DNA of 64,000 bases from Mesorhizobium sp. M2A.F.Ca.ET.046.03.2.1 (GCF_003952425.1 NZ_CP034449.1:2666001-2730000), one strand, 5' to 3'; positions 1 to 10,032 are shown, numbered from the stretch's first letter. Numbers and translations are program-made. Notes: generated by a model from the letters alone, not told the origin.

Positions 1-809
1 ATCCGTGGGAGCGCAATGTCTGGAATTTCCATCCGGAATACGAGATCCATCTTCTGCGCAAATCGTCCGGCGTGGTGCTGGTCGGCGACCATATCGGCGA
101 GTTCGGGCCGGGCTACCTGACCATCGTCGGCGGCGGGCTGCCACATGACTGGGTGACGGCGGTGCAGCCGGGCGAGCTGATCGAGGGCCGCGATATCGTG
201 CTGCAGTTCGACGCCGAGCGGCTGCGCGGTTCGTCCGGGCTGCTGCCGGAGTTGCGCGAGCTGGAGCCGTTCTTGGAGCGCTCGCTGCGCGGCATGGTCT
301 TCCACGGCCAGACGGCGCTGGACGGCGCCGAGCTGATGGAAAGAATGGGCGAAGTGCACGGGCTGGCAAGGTTCCGCATGTTCCTCGAGCTGCTCGACCT
401 TCTGGCCACCACCGACGAATACGCGCTGTTGTCGTCGCCCGACTTTTCGCCGCTTCTCGATGCGGAGTCGCTCGACATCATTCAGCGCTCGCTGATCTAT
501 CTGTTCCAGCATTTCGCCGAGGATCTGAAGCTGCCGGACGTGGCAGCCTTGGCTGGGATGAGCGAAAGCACCTTCTCGCGCTTCTTCCAGAAGAACACCG
601 GCAACTCCTTCAGCGACCATGTCGCCAAGCTGAGGCTTTGGCAGGCCTGCAAGCTGCTCGCAGACACCGAGATCCCGATAACCGACATCTGCTTCCAGGT
701 CGGCTACATGAACATCTCGAACTTCAACCGCGCCTTCCTGCGCAAGCACAAGATGACGCCGTCCTCCTACCGCAAGCTGTCGCGGCAGCGGCTGACGCTA
801 AGAGCGTGA
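1..809 (+). CDS. AraC-family transcriptional regulator, 5-prime end outside window
   Basis: The reading frame is open from base 3 and already reads as a cupin-like sensor domain (WNFHPEYEIHLL), so the gene starts upstream of the window; the GTG at 72 is internal. The N-terminal part resembles the sugar-binding cupin of AraC regulators. The C-terminal part (from about base 500) carries two helix-turn-helix units: LPDVAALAGMSESTFSRFFQ, then ITDICFQVGYMNISNFNRAF, which matches the AraC signature. It lies just upstream of, and in the same direction as, a polyol ABC transporter operon, so it probably controls that operon in response to its substrate. The family assignment is firm; the target and effector are inferred from context. 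Confidence 0.9.
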   Translation, partial: PWERNVWNFHPEYEIHLLRKSSGVVLVGDHIGEFGPGYLTIVGGGLPHDWVTAVQPGELIEGRDIVLQFDAERLRGSSGLLPELRELEPFLERSLRGMVFHGQTALDGAELMERMGEVHGLARFRMFLELLDLLATTDEYALLSSPDFSPLLDAESLDIIQRSLIYLFQHFAEDLKLPDVAALAGMSESTFSRFFQKNTGNSFSDHVAKLRLWQACKLLADTEIPITDICFQVGYMNISNFNRAFLRKHKMTPSSYRKLSRQRLTLRA

Positions 810-1047
810 CACAGCCGATATCCGGCCACTTCCGATTGCACTGATACTCGTGTGACGGACAGACTCTGCCGGCGACATTTTTTGCGGCGCACAATGCATA
901 AAAGTACAGGTCTGCTGCAACGGGGCTTCTAGTCTCGCCTCTTCCAACTGCTCATTTTGGCGACGGGTGACAGGTCAGACGGGCGACGGTGAGGGTCGCT
1001 TGGCCAAGGATCTGCCGCTTCGCGACTGTTCCTGGAGGAGAAAATCA

Positions 1048-2322
1048 ATGAAATCATATCGGCTCGCTGCCAGCCTCGGCGCAGCGTTCGTGCTTACCGC
1101 TTCCGTGTCAACCGCAGCACTTGCCCAGGCGCCCGTCTGCTCGGCGCCGGTCAAGGTGCTGGCGCAGCCGCGCGACGGGCTGACGCTTCTGGAGGACTCC
1201 AAGGATGAGTTCAAGAAGCTCTCCGGCGCTTCGTTCCAGATCGACTACCTCAACGAGAACGACCGCCGCGCCAAGTCGCGCGCCGATGCTTCCACCGTCG
1301 GCAATTACAACGTCTACTATGTCGACGAGGCCAATGTGGCGCTGTTCGCCTCCTCGGGCTGGATCGTGCCGCTGACCGATTATTACCCGGCTGACTACGA
1401 CTATGCCGATTTCGATCCGGGCCGCCAGAAGGTCGCCACCTATGACGGCAAGGTCTGGTTCGCGCCGCTGACCGGCGGCGGCGACTTGATGGTTTACCGC
1501 AAGGATGTGCTGGAGGCCGCCGGCATCCAGCCGCCGAAGACGCTGGACGAGCTGATCGCCGACGTGCCGAAGCTGACCAATGCCGACAAGGGCATATACG
1601 GCATCGCGCTGCGCGGCGCGCGCGGCTCGGGCGCCAATGTCTGGCGCTGGATGCCGTTCTTCAAGGCCTATGGCGGCAAGTGGTTCGACGGCGACAAGCC
1701 GGCTTTCAATTCCGACGCCGCCGTGAAGGCGACAGAGACCTATCTCAAGCTCTTCAAGGACTCGGCCGCCGGCACGCAGACCGGCAGCTGGGATGAATCG
1801 ACCGGCGCCTTCCTCTCCGGCCAGGTCGCGATCCTTGTCGAATCGACGCCGCTGTCGGGCATGGCCGTAGATCCGAAGACCTCGCAGGTGGTCGGCAAGG
1901 TTGGCTTCCTACCGCCGCCGTCGCCGCTGCCCGGCGGCGGCTATGGCCATGGGCTGGCCATAGGCACCAAGGCCAATGCGGATGACGCGGCGAAGAAATG
2001 CGCCGGCCTGTTCATCGCCTGGGCGACGTCGAAGGAGAACGAGAAGCGCCGGCTGGACGCGCATCAGTTCGGCGAGCTCAACCGCACCAGCGTGCTCTCC
2101 AGCAAGGAGTTCGCCGACATCTACGGCGCCGATCTCGGCCAGGCGCTGGCCGAAACCGGGAAGGTGACGGCGGTGAACTTCTGGCAGGATCCGCGCTGGC
2201 CCGATCTCGGCGACCGCTGGGGCATCATCCTGGAAGAACTGGTCACCGGCACGCGCACCGACATCAAGGGCGGCCTCAACGAGCTCGAGGCCTATGCCAA
2301 CGACCTGGTGAAGAAGAAGTAA
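1048..2322 (+). CDS. Sugar/polyol ABC transporter substrate-binding protein
   Basis: 424 residues, family 1 extracellular solute-binding protein. The ATG at 1048 is preceded by a GGAGGAG ribosome site (1034-1040) and opens a classical signal peptide (MKSYRLAASLGAAFVLTASV, cleavage after ALA about residue 29). An in-frame start further upstream at 967 would put about 27 residues before the signal peptide and is rejected. The mature protein has the family's periplasmic fold signature (VWFAPLTGGGDLMVYRKDVL). It binds a sugar or polyol in the periplasm and delivers it to the two permeases encoded next. The dehydrogenase in the same operon points to a sugar alcohol as ligand. An in-frame strong hairpin follows the stop codon (2331-2384). 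Confidence 0.9.
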   Translation: MKSYRLAASLGAAFVLTASVSTAALAQAPVCSAPVKVLAQPRDGLTLLEDSKDEFKKLSGASFQIDYLNENDRRAKSRADASTVGNYNVYYVDEANVALFASSGWIVPLTDYYPADYDYADFDPGRQKVATYDGKVWFAPLTGGGDLMVYRKDVLEAAGIQPPKTLDELIADVPKLTNADKGIYGIALRGARGSGANVWRWMPFFKAYGGKWFDGDKPAFNSDAAVKATETYLKLFKDSAAGTQTGSWDESTGAFLSGQVAILVESTPLSGMAVDPKTSQVVGKVGFLPPPSPLPGGGYGHGLAIGTKANADDAAKKCAGLFIAWATSKENEKRRLDAHQFGELNRTSVLSSKEFADIYGADLGQALAETGKVTAVNFWQDPRWPDLGDRWGIILEELVTGTRTDIKGGLNELEAYANDLVKKK

Positions 2323-2330
2323 TCCTCCCG

Positions 2331-2384
2331 CCCGCGGCGCGCGGTCCACGGCATTCGAAGGAATGCCGGGATCCGCGCCGCGGG
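2331..2384 (+). other. Nested intercistronic hairpin after the binding-protein gene
   Basis: Arms CCCGCGGCGCG (2331-2341) and CGCGCCGCGGG (2374-2384) are perfectly complementary. Inside them GGCATTC (2350-2356) pairs with GAATGCC (2361-2367) around a GAAG loop. There is no T-run, so it is unlikely to be a full terminator. In ABC operons such structures at this place commonly protect the binding-protein mRNA from 3-prime decay and lower permease expression; that role is inferred here. Confidence 0.65.
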
Positions 2385-2427
2385 TTCCCTTCGATCCAAG
2401 GCACCGCGACAAACCCGAGGAGAGGCA

Positions 2428-3294
2428 ATGCGGCGACGCTCTTCCCTGCCGGTCACATTTCTGGTTCCCACCCTCGCCATCCTTCTGGTGCTGTCGATGG
2501 TGCCGACGCTCTACGCCATCGTGATCGCGCTGCAGAACCGCGAATTGAGCGCGCCGGGCTATTCCTGGGTGTGGTTCTCGAACTTCGCCGATCTCTTTAG
2601 CGATCGCCGTTTCCTCAACGCCGTCTGGGTCTCGGTGAAATGGGAGATCGTCACCGTCGTGGCGACGATGGTGGTGGCGATCGGGCTAGGCGTTTTGATG
2701 TTCGAGGTCGCCGGCCCGCGCCTGCGCAACTTCTACTGCCTGTTGTTCATCATCCCCGTGCTTTTGCCGCGCGTCTCGGCGGCCTTCGTCTGGAAGTTCG
2801 CCTATCACCCGCTCTACGGCATCGCCACCTATCCCTACCGGCTGATCACCGGCGGGTTGATCTTCGATCCGCTGTCCAAGCCCGGCTCAGCGCTGTTCGC
2901 CGTCGCTTCGGTGGATGTCTGGCAATGGGGACTGTTCTTCGCCGTCATCGTGCTCAAGCTGCTCGAAACCCTGCCGCCGCAGCCGATCGAGGCGGCCAGG
3001 CTCGACCACGCCAAGCGCTGGCAGATCCATGCCTACGTGACACTGCCGATGCTGAAGGCGCCGCTGATCAGCCTGATGTTCGTCAAGATGATCGAGTCGC
3101 TGCGCTCCTTCGACCTCATCTATGTGATGACGCGCGGCGGGCCCGGCGTCGCGACCGAAACGCTCGACATGTACGCCTTCTCGCAAGGCTTCATCGAATC
3201 CGGCAAGGTGTCCTATGCTTCGGCCATGGCGGTGCTGATGATGATCGCGACCGTCATCACCTTCACCATGCTGTGGAAGCGGGTGCAGGCATGA
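2428..3294 (+). CDS. Carbohydrate ABC transporter permease (first subunit)
   Basis: 288 residues, MalF/UgpA-type inner-membrane permease. The ATG at 2428 follows GAGGAGAGG. Six hydrophobic segments can be seen, and the cytoplasmic EAA loop that contacts the ATPase is present as EAARLDHAKRWQIHAYVTLP (about residues 190-210). Its stop overlaps the next permease start in an ATGA arrangement, so the two are translationally coupled and probably form a heterodimer channel. Substrate specificity comes from the binding protein and cannot be read from this gene. Confidence 0.92.
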   Translation: MRRRSSLPVTFLVPTLAILLVLSMVPTLYAIVIALQNRELSAPGYSWVWFSNFADLFSDRRFLNAVWVSVKWEIVTVVATMVVAIGLGVLMFEVAGPRLRNFYCLLFIIPVLLPRVSAAFVWKFAYHPLYGIATYPYRLITGGLIFDPLSKPGSALFAVASVDVWQWGLFFAVIVLKLLETLPPQPIEAARLDHAKRWQIHAYVTLPMLKAPLISLMFVKMIESLRSFDLIYVMTRGGPGVATETLDMYAFSQGFIESGKVSYASAMAVLMMIATVITFTMLWKRVQA

Positions 3295-4118
3295 GGCCAT
3301 ATCGGATGAAACCGGGCCGCCTGATCGCCAAGGCCGTCCTGGCGCTGGCCGGGTTCCTGGCCGTGTTCCCGCTGGTGTGGACGGCGCTCAACGCGCTGAA
3401 GAACAATGTCGACATCATCACGCGCGTGCCGAAGGTGATCTTCACGCCGACGCTCGCCAATATCAGCTACATCCTCGGCCGCGATAGCGTGCTGACCGGG
3501 CTCTACAATTCTGCGGTCGCCTGCGGCGCGGCCGTGCTGATCGGCATCGTGCTGGGCCTGCCGGCGGCCTATGCCGTGGCGCGCTATCCCAACCGCTTCG
3601 CCGGCGACATCCAGTTCTTCGTGCTTTCGCTGCGCTTCCTGCCGCCGGTGGCGGTCGCCATCCCGCTGATGGTGATCTGGCTGCAGATCGGCCTCTACGA
3701 CACGCTTCCCGCGTTGATCGTCACCTACTCGCTGCTGACCATCTCGGTGATCATGTGGCTTGCGATCCCGGCCTTCCAGGGCGTGCCGAAGGAGATCGAG
3801 GAGGCGGCCTTCGTCGACGGCTACGGCGCCTATTCGGTGTTCTGGCGGATCGCGCTTCCTGTCGCGGCGCGCTCGCTGGTCGGCGCCATCGCCTTCAGCT
3901 TCGTGCTGGTCTGGAACGAGTTCCTGATCGCGCTGATGCTGTCGAGTTCCAACGCCAAGACGCTGCCGATCGTGGCTTCCGAGCTGTCGCAGCAAGGCAT
4001 GAACGTGCCTTGGGGCATCCTCAATGCCTCGGTGGTGCTTCTGTCGCTGCCGCCGCTGCTCTTCCTCGGTGTTCTGAGCGGCTTCCTGAATTCCGTTTTC
4101 CGGCAAAAGAAAAGTTGA
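3291..4118 (+). CDS. Carbohydrate ABC transporter permease (second subunit)
   Basis: 275 residues, MalG/UgpE-type permease. The start ATG at 3291 overlaps the preceding stop by 4 bases; the frame is open further upstream, but that part is non-coding shadow. About six membrane segments are present (for example [20 protein letters not shown] near the N terminus). The EAA loop reads [20 protein letters not shown] (about residues 165-185), the expected docking site for the ATPase at 5183-6277. A dehydrogenase gene starts 14 bases downstream, in the same operon. Confidence 0.92.
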   Translation: MRPYRMKPGRLIAKAVLALAGFLAVFPLVWTALNALKNNVDIITRVPKVIFTPTLANISYILGRDSVLTGLYNSAVACGAAVLIGIVLGLPAAYAVARYPNRFAGDIQFFVLSLRFLPPVAVAIPLMVIWLQIGLYDTLPALIVTYSLLTISVIMWLAIPAFQGVPKEIEEAAFVDGYGAYSVFWRIALPVAARSLVGAIAFSFVLVWNEFLIALMLSSSNAKTLPIVASELSQQGMNVPWGILNASVVLLSLPPLLFLGVLSGFLNSVFRQKKS

Positions 4119-4132
4119 AGCGAGGATACCCG

Positions 4133-5179
4133 ATGCGGGCACTGGTGCTTGAGAAAAAAGGCGAACTGTCGCTGCGCGAGATCGCGCTGCCGCAAGACGT
4201 CGGACCGGACGATGTCCGGATCGCCATCCACACGGTCGGCGTCTGCGGCAGCGACGTGCATTACTACACGCATGGCGCCATCGGCAGCTATATCGTGCGC
4301 CAGCCGATGGTGCTCGGCCATGAGGCCTCGGGAACGATCGTTGAGGTCGGCGCCAACGTCACGAACCTGAAAGTCGGCGACCGCGTCTGCATGGAGCCGG
4401 GCGTGCCGAATCTTTCCTCGCGCGCGACGAAGCTCGGCATCTACAATGTCGACCCGGACGTCCGCTTCTGGGCGACGCCGCCGGTGCACGGCGTGCTGGC
4501 GCCATACGCCGTTCATCCGGCGGCCTTCACCTACAAGCTGCCGGACAATGTCTCCTTCGCCGAAGGCGCGATGGTCGAGCCTTTCGCCATCGGCATGCAG
4601 GCGGCGGCGCGCGCCCGCATCGTGCCGGGCGACGTCGCCGTCGTCGTCGGCTGCGGCCCGATCGGCATCATGATCGCGCTCGCCGCGCTGGCGGGCGGCT
4701 GTTCCAAGGTGCTGATCTCCGATTTTTCCGCACCCAAGCTTGAGATCGCCGGCCAGTATCCGGGCATCGTGCCGGTCAATGTCGGCGAGCAGTCGCTGGT
4801 CGACGCGGTGCGGAGCGCGACGGACAATTGGGGCGCCGATATCGTATTCGAGGCGAGCGGCAGCCCGAAGGCCTTCGCCAACCTGTTCGACATCGTGCGG
4901 CCGGGCGGCGCGGTGGTGCTGGTCGGGCTGCCGGTGGAGACGGTCGAGCTCAATGTGCCGGCGGCGATCTCCAAGGAAGTGCGCATCGAGACCGTGTTCC
5001 GCTATGCCAACATTTTCGACCGCGCCTTGCAGCTGATCGCCTCCGGCAAGGTCGACCTCAAGCCGCTGATTACCGGCACCTATGATTTCTCCGCGAGCAT
5101 CAAGGCGTTCGAGCGCGCCGCGCAAGGCAGGCCTCAGGACGTCAAGCTGCAGATCCTGCTGACCGGCGAGAAGGGATAA
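4133..5179 (+). CDS. Zinc-dependent polyol dehydrogenase (xylitol/sorbitol dehydrogenase type)
   Basis: 348 residues of the medium-chain dehydrogenase family, oxidising a sugar alcohol to the ketose with NAD(P). Catalytic-zinc ligands are visible: Cys38 in [10 protein letters not shown], and His63/Glu64 in VLGHEASG. The nucleotide-binding Rossmann motif [14 protein letters not shown] lies near residue 175. The lobe that holds four structural-zinc cysteines in many relatives (residues about 91-110 here) has none: the stretch reads [20 protein letters not shown]. This is typical of the sorbitol dehydrogenase branch that lacks structural zinc. It sits between permease and ATPase genes, so its substrate is probably what the transporter imports. 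Xylitol, sorbitol or arabitol cannot be told apart from the sequence. Confidence 0.88.
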   Translation: MRALVLEKKGELSLREIALPQDVGPDDVRIAIHTVGVCGSDVHYYTHGAIGSYIVRQPMVLGHEASGTIVEVGANVTNLKVGDRVCMEPGVPNLSSRATKLGIYNVDPDVRFWATPPVHGVLAPYAVHPAAFTYKLPDNVSFAEGAMVEPFAIGMQAAARARIVPGDVAVVVGCGPIGIMIALAALAGGCSKVLISDFSAPKLEIAGQYPGIVPVNVGEQSLVDAVRSATDNWGADIVFEASGSPKAFANLFDIVRPGGAVVLVGLPVETVELNVPAAISKEVRIETVFRYANIFDRALQLIASGKVDLKPLITGTYDFSASIKAFERAAQGRPQDVKLQILLTGEKG

Positions 5180-5182
5180 GGG

Positions 5183-6277
5183 ATGTCCGCCATCGTTTGC
5201 TCCCATGTCGACAAGGCCTATGGCGCCACGACCGTCATCCGCGATCTCAACCTCGCGATCGAGGAGCATGAGTTCGTCGTGTTCCTGGGGCCTTCCGGCT
5301 GCGGCAAGTCCACGCTTCTCAGGATGCTGGCGGGGCTGGAAGACATCAGCGGCGGCGAGGTGTCGATCGGCGGCAAGGTGGTCAACGATCTCGAGCCGGG
5401 CGACCGCGGCATCGCCATGGTCTTCCAGAATTATGCTCTCTATCCGCATATGACGATCTTCGACAACGTCGCCTTCGGGCTCAAGCGGCAGAAGGTGCCG
5501 GCGGCCGAGATCAAGAAGCGGGTCGAGGCGGTCTCGAAGACGCTTGGGCTGGAGCCCTATCTCGGTCGAAAGCCGACCGAGCTTTCCGGCGGCCAGCAGC
5601 AGCGCGTTGCGATCGCGCGCGCCATGATCAAGACGCCGAAAGTGTTCCTGTTCGACGAGCCGCTCTCCAATCTCGACGCCAAGCTGCGCAACCATATGCG
5701 GGTTGAGATCGCGAGATTGCACCAGTCGCTGAAGACCACCACCGTCTATGTCACGCACGACCAGCTCGAGGCGATGACCCTTGCCGACCGGATCGTGCTT
5801 CTGAAGGACGGCGTGATCGAGCAGATCGGCTCGCCGGCGGAGATCTATCGGCGGCCCGGCAACCAGTTCGTGGCCGGCTTCATCGGCACGCCGAATATGA
5901 ATTTCATCGAGGCCACGGTCGGCCGCAAGGGCGATGGCTGGACGCTGACCGGCACGGGGACGGTGCTCTCGCTTGAAGGCAGCGCTTTCGACCTGCGGCA
6001 CGGCGATCGGGTCGTGCTCGGCATCCGGCCTCCGGATCTCAAGACGGCAAACGGAGGCGCAGGCAACATCCTGCAAGGCACCGCCGACCTCATCGAATTC
6101 CATGGCAATGACGCGCTGGTGACGTTCGGCTCGGGCGACAAAGAGATCAGCGCGCTGGTGCCGGCCCGCGAATGCCCGAAGTTGCGCGCGCCGGTTCGCT
6201 ACAGCTTCGAGGAAGAAGGCATCCATCTGTTCGACGCGGAGACCGGCAAGTCGCTGCGCAGGCAACAGGTCAGCTGA
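5183..6277 (+). CDS. ABC transporter ATP-binding protein (MalK/UgpC type)
   Basis: 364 residues. Walker [10 protein letters not shown] (about residues 33-41), Q-loop [11 protein letters not shown], signature LSGGQQQR and Walker [14 protein letters not shown] are all intact, followed by the H-loop in [10 protein letters not shown]. The C-terminal OB-fold regulatory domain of the sugar-importer subgroup covers about residues 235-360. It energises the two permeases at 2428-4118. It starts 3 bases after the dehydrogenase stop. Its 3-prime end overlaps the convergent kinase gene by 8 bases, so the two operons meet tail to tail. Confidence 0.93.
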   Translation: MSAIVCSHVDKAYGATTVIRDLNLAIEEHEFVVFLGPSGCGKSTLLRMLAGLEDISGGEVSIGGKVVNDLEPGDRGIAMVFQNYALYPHMTIFDNVAFGLKRQKVPAAEIKKRVEAVSKTLGLEPYLGRKPTELSGGQQQRVAIARAMIKTPKVFLFDEPLSNLDAKLRNHMRVEIARLHQSLKTTTVYVTHDQLEAMTLADRIVLLKDGVIEQIGSPAEIYRRPGNQFVAGFIGTPNMNFIEATVGRKGDGWTLTGTGTVLSLEGSAFDLRHGDRVVLGIRPPDLKTANGGAGNILQGTADLIEFHGNDALVTFGSGDKEISALVPARECPKLRAPVRYSFEEEGIHLFDAETGKSLRRQQVS

Positions 6278-7856
6278 TAGCGTCGAGCATCTGCCGCTGG
6301 CGGTGCATTTCGAGGAAGATGCGGTAGTCGCGATCGAAGCGGGCGCCGGCTTCCTTGTTGGGCGCGCGCGTCCTGCCGCCCTGCTGCATGGCGACGCAGG
6401 CGGCGTTGAGATCGGGATAGAGGCCGGCGGCGGTCGCCGCCACCATGCCGGTGCCGAGCAGCACCGCCTCGTCGGCCAGCGGCTCGACCACCGTGCAGCC
6501 GGTGGCGTCGGCATAGAGCTCCATCAACAGCGGGTTCTTGGTGTGGCCGCCGGTGACGTGCAGCGTGTCGATCAGATAGCCGTTCTCGTTCAGGGCCTCG
6601 AGCACATGGCGCACGCCGAGCGCGATGCCGACGGCGGTGCGCCAATAGAGCTTGCACAGGCTGTCGAAGGAAGAATCGAGCGTCAGGCCGCTGATGACGC
6701 CGACCGCATGCGGGTCGGCGAGCGGCGAACGGTTGCCGTGGAAGTCCGGCAGCACATGCAGCCTGGCCGCCAGCGCATCGCCCTCCTCGGCGCGCAATTC
6801 GGCGACGCGCCTGGCGATCTTCATATGCATGGCCGCGTCCGGCTCGCCGCCCGCGCCATGCCAGCGGATGATGTGGTCGAGCAGGGCGCCGGTGGCCGAC
6901 TGGCCGCCTTCCGACAGCCACAGCGTCGGCAAGGCCGCGCCGAAATAGGGGCCCCAGACGCCAGCGAAGGGCTGCGGGTCATGCGACATCGCCATGACGC
7001 AGGACGATGTGCCGGCGATCAGCGCCAAGTGCCGGCTGATGTTCTTCTCGTCGCCGGCAAAGCCGCCCAGGACACCCAGCGCGCCCGCATAGGCATCGAT
7101 GACCCCGGCGCCGACCCGGCATTTCTCAGTCAGGCCGAGCTCGGCGGCGGCCTTCGCCGTCAGCGGACCGATATCGGTGCCGACCGGGCTCGCCTTTTCG
7201 GGCAGATTGCCATGTTCGAACAGATCGCCGAGGCCGACGAGCTCGAAGAAATCGCGCCGCCAGCTTTCTTCCTCATGCGCGAGATAGGTCCATTTGGCCG
7301 TCAGCGTGCATTGCGAGCGGGCGAGCGAGCCTGATGCCTTCCAGGTCAGGAAATCGGCCAGGTCGAACAGATAGCCGGCTTCATTCCAAGTCTGCAGCAG
7401 ATGGCGCTTCAGCCACATCAGCTTCGGCGTTGCCATCTCCGGCGACATCACCCCGCCGATATAATCGAGCACGGCATGGCCGCTTGCCGTGCATTCATCG
7501 GCCTCGGCGATGGCGCGGTGATCGAGCCAGACGACCGTGTCCCAGCGCCTCTCGCCGGTGACCGAGACGCTGATCTGGCCGCCTTGCCTGTCGCGCGCGA
7601 CCAGCGAGCAGGTGGCGTCGAAGGAGATGCCGGCGATATCGCCGGCGGCAACGCCGGATTTCTCGAGGGCGGACCGCACCGATTTGCACACCGCCGACCA
7701 GATGTCCTCCGAATCATGCTCGGCATGATCGGGCTTGGGCTGGTGCATGGCGATTGGATGATCGGCGCGGGCAAGCAGGTTGCCGCGCGCGTCAAGAATA
7801 CCCGCGCGAGCGCTCCCGGTGCCGACATCGACCGCGCAAACGAAACTCTTCGTCAA
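6270..7856 (-). CDS. FGGY-family pentulose kinase (ribulokinase-like)
   Basis: 528 residues, two-domain FGGY sugar kinase phosphorylating a ketose. The N-terminal phosphate loop is in VCAVDVGTGSARAGILD, and the catalytic-type region is in VVWLDHRAIAEA. The C-terminal FGGY signature area reads LHVTGGHTKNPLLMELYADA. Length and motifs fit the D-ribulokinase/YpCarbK branch rather than xylulokinase or glycerol kinase. It is the last gene of the polyol operon: its ATG overlaps the stop of the upstream HAD gene (ATGA). It probably phosphorylates the ketopentose or ketohexose made by the dehydrogenases encoded upstream; the exact sugar is uncertain. Confidence 0.88.
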   Translation of the reverse strand: MTKSFVCAVDVGTGSARAGILDARGNLLARADHPIAMHQPKPDHAEHDSEDIWSAVCKSVRSALEKSGVAAGDIAGISFDATCSLVARDRQGGQISVSVTGERRWDTVVWLDHRAIAEADECTASGHAVLDYIGGVMSPEMATPKLMWLKRHLLQTWNEAGYLFDLADFLTWKASGSLARSQCTLTAKWTYLAHEEESWRRDFFELVGLGDLFEHGNLPEKASPVGTDIGPLTAKAAAELGLTEKCRVGAGVIDAYAGALGVLGGFAGDEKNISRHLALIAGTSSCVMAMSHDPQPFAGVWGPYFGAALPTLWLSEGGQSATGALLDHIIRWHGAGGEPDAAMHMKIARRVAELRAEEGDALAARLHVLPDFHGNRSPLADPHAVGVISGLTLDSSFDSLCKLYWRTAVGIALGVRHVLEALNENGYLIDTLHVTGGHTKNPLLMELYADATGCTVVEPLADEAVLLGTGMVAATAAGLYPDLNAACVAMQQGGRTRAPNKEAGARFDRDYRIFLEMHRQRQMLDAIS

Positions 7857-8536
7857 GATGCTTTTACTCTCGCTCCCAGGCCTGCAATCAGATCGGGCAA
7901 TTGCAGCATGTCAGCGAATATAGAGTCCGGTTCCGTCGACGCAAGCCGCGCCTTGAGCGCCGGATTGGAGGCATGCGAGCCACCGGTGAAGGCAAGGACG
8001 CGCATGCCAGCCGCGCGCGCCGCGGCGACGCCGGCCGGGCTGTCCTCGACGACCAGGCAATTGCGTGGATGCGCCCGCATGGAGGCAGCGGCATGGAGGA
8101 AAAGGTCGGGCGCCGGCTTGCCGCGCTTGACCATGGTGGCGCTGAAGATATGCGGCTCCAGCAGCGGCAGCAGGCCGGTGACGTCGAGCGCGTAGCGGAT
8201 GCGTTCCAGCGTGCCGGACGAGGCGACGCAGCAAGGCAGACCGAGCTTCGGCAGCACCTCCTTGATGCCGGGGATCGGCTTCAATTCCTCGCGGAACTTG
8301 CGCATCAGGTCGACGCGCATCGCGGTCAGATGCTGGTCGCTGATCTCCAGCCCGAACTCTTGGCCGAGGATCTCGCGCACGCTTTTCATGCTCTTGCCGA
8401 GGAAATGCTCGTAGGCAGCGTCCTCGCTGACCGTGCCGCCGGCGAGCTCGATCATGCCGAGCAGCGCCGAGACCGAAAGCGCCTCGCTATCGACCAGCAC
8501 GCCGTCACAGTCGAAGATGACCAGCTCAGGCGTCAT
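7853..8536 (-). CDS. HAD-superfamily phosphatase, beta-phosphoglucomutase/CbbY-like subfamily
   Basis: 227 residues. Motif I FDCDGVLVDSE supplies the nucleophile and acid/base aspartates, the alpha-helical cap follows, motif II is SSGT, and motif III/IV is GKPAPDLFLHA...VVEDSPAGVAAA. The start at 8536 (MTPELVIFDCDG) places motif I at the N terminus as in the family; in-frame starts further upstream add an unrelated leader. It lies between mtlK and the FGGY kinase and overlaps the latter by 4 bases, so it belongs to the polyol operon. It may dephosphorylate or interconvert a sugar phosphate of this pathway; the substrate is unknown. Confidence 0.88.
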   Translation of the reverse strand: MTPELVIFDCDGVLVDSEALSVSALLGMIELAGGTVSEDAAYEHFLGKSMKSVREILGQEFGLEISDQHLTAMRVDLMRKFREELKPIPGIKEVLPKLGLPCCVASSGTLERIRYALDVTGLLPLLEPHIFSATMVKRGKPAPDLFLHAAASMRAHPRNCLVVEDSPAGVAAARAAGMRVLAFTGGSHASNPALKARLASTEPDSIFADMLQLPDLIAGLGARVKAS

Positions 8537-8556
8537 CGGGCAGGCTTCCGCTGGCC

Positions 8557-10032
8557 TCAGAGCTTGCCGGCGAGATAGCGCGCCAGGGTTTCGCGTGCGC
8601 CGTTCGCCCACAGCACCTTCAAGGCATGGGCGAAGGCCCCGGCGAAGACGGGCGAGCGGCCGACATCGCCGTAGATGTCCTCCATCGCCAGCCAGGCCTT
8701 GGGGTCATCCTTGGCCGCCCTGGCGGTGGCCTGCATGCGGCCCCAGCTCGGGTCGTTGGGCTCGATGACGGCGCCGCTGTCGGTGGTGCCGAAGCAGTAA
8801 CGACACCACAAGGCCGATTCCAGCGCGAGGCCGGCGACGCCTTCGCCCGCCTTCAGCCGGTCGGCGATGGTCGGGATGATGAATTTCGGCTGGCGGTTGG
8901 AACCGTCGAGGCACAGCCGGCGGATGGTGTCGCCGATCTTGGGATTGGAGAATCGCCGCTCGATGAGCTGGTAGTAATCCTCCAGATCGGTGTCGGGCAC
9001 CGGCGGCACGGTCGGGATGATCTCGTCATGCTCGAGCTTCGACAGGAAGGCGCGCACCAGCGGCTCCTGCATGCCTTCATGGACGAAATGGATGTCCATC
9101 AGGCCGGCCGGATAGGCTATTGTCGCGTGGCCGCCATTGAGGATGCGGATCTTCATCAGCTCGTAGGGCGAGACGTCCTTGACGAACTGCACGCCGACCT
9201 TTTCCAGGGCCGGACGGCCGGCGGTGAAATGGTCCTCCAGCACCCATTGCTTGAACGGCTCGCAGAACACCGGCCAGTTGTCCTCCAAGCCGAAATCGTC
9301 GGCGAGGATGCGGCGCTCGCGGTCGGTCGTGGCCGGCGTGATGCGATCGACCATGCCGTTCGGAAAGGCGACCTTGTCCTCCACCCATGTTGCCAGGTCC
9401 TCGTCGATCAGCCGGGCAAGGCCGATGACGCCGTCTGAGGTGACATGGCCGTTATGGGGGATGTTGTCGCAGGACATGACGGTGAAGGGCACGATGCCGT
9501 CGGCGCGCCGGCGCAGCAGGCCGGCAAGGACGATGCCGAACACGGTTTTCGGCACGGCGCCCGGTTGCGCGTCGGCGACGATGTCGGGATGGGCCGGGTT
9601 GAACTTGCCGGAAGCCGGGTCGATGAAATAGCCGCCTTCGGTGATGGTCAGCGAGACGATCTTGATCGCCGGATCGGCAAGCCGCTCGATGATCGCGGCC
9701 GCATCGCGAGGCGTCAGGAAATCGATCATGGCGCCGGTGACGCGGGCGCTCATATGGCCCTGGTCCTCGACGACAGTGGTCAGCCAGTCCTGTTCCTGCA
9801 GCTTGGAACGGCCGATCTTCTCGCCCTCAAACACGCCGGCGCCGATCAGAGCCCAGTCATGGCCTTCGCCGGTGGCGAACAGGTCGTCGAGATAGACAGC
9901 CTGGTGCGAGCGGTGGAAATTGCCGACGCCGAAATGGACGATGCCGGCCTTCAAGGCCGAGCGGTCATATTTCGGACCGGCGACCTTGGCCGGCAGGCTG
10001 GCGAGGTTCGAGGAAGAGAGTTTCACGGTCAT
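8557..10032 (-). CDS. mtlK: Mannitol 2-dehydrogenase (long-chain polyol dehydrogenase)
   Basis: 491 residues, matching the 480-495 residues of zinc-independent polyol-specific long-chain dehydrogenases. It oxidises D-mannitol to fructose with NAD. Visible elements are the nucleotide-binding HFGVGNFHRSH (about residues 33-43), the MSCDNIPHNG motif, and the catalytic KIRILNGGHA segment with Lys, Asn and His in the characteristic spacing near residue 300. It is the sixth gene of the smo-type operon, separated from smoS by 164 bases. The symbol follows the Rhodobacter/Sinorhizobium polyol operons, in which mtlK follows smoS/K; related enzymes also accept arabitol or sorbitol. Confidence 0.9.
   Translation of the reverse strand: MTVKLSSSNLASLPAKVAGPKYDRSALKAGIVHFGVGNFHRSHQAVYLDDLFATGEGHDWALIGAGVFEGEKIGRSKLQEQDWLTTVVEDQGHMSARVTGAMIDFLTPRDAAAIIERLADPAIKIVSLTITEGGYFIDPASGKFNPAHPDIVADAQPGAVPKTVFGIVLAGLLRRRADGIVPFTVMSCDNIPHNGHVTSDGVIGLARLIDEDLATWVEDKVAFPNGMVDRITPATTDRERRILADDFGLEDNWPVFCEPFKQWVLEDHFTAGRPALEKVGVQFVKDVSPYELMKIRILNGGHATIAYPAGLMDIHFVHEGMQEPLVRAFLSKLEHDEIIPTVPPVPDTDLEDYYQLIERRFSNPKIGDTIRRLCLDGSNRQPKFIIPTIADRLKAGEGVAGLALESALWCRYCFGTTDSGAVIEPNDPSWGRMQATARAAKDDPKAWLAMEDIYGDVGRSPVFAGAFAHALKVLWANGARETLARYLAGKL

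Noticed and set aside
3830..6514. Very long open frame (894 codons) on the minus strand
   Set aside because: It is antisense to a permease, a dehydrogenase and an ABC ATPase that are all firmly recognised; its product is rich in Arg, Ala, Asp, His with no family signal, the usual shadow in GC-rich DNA.
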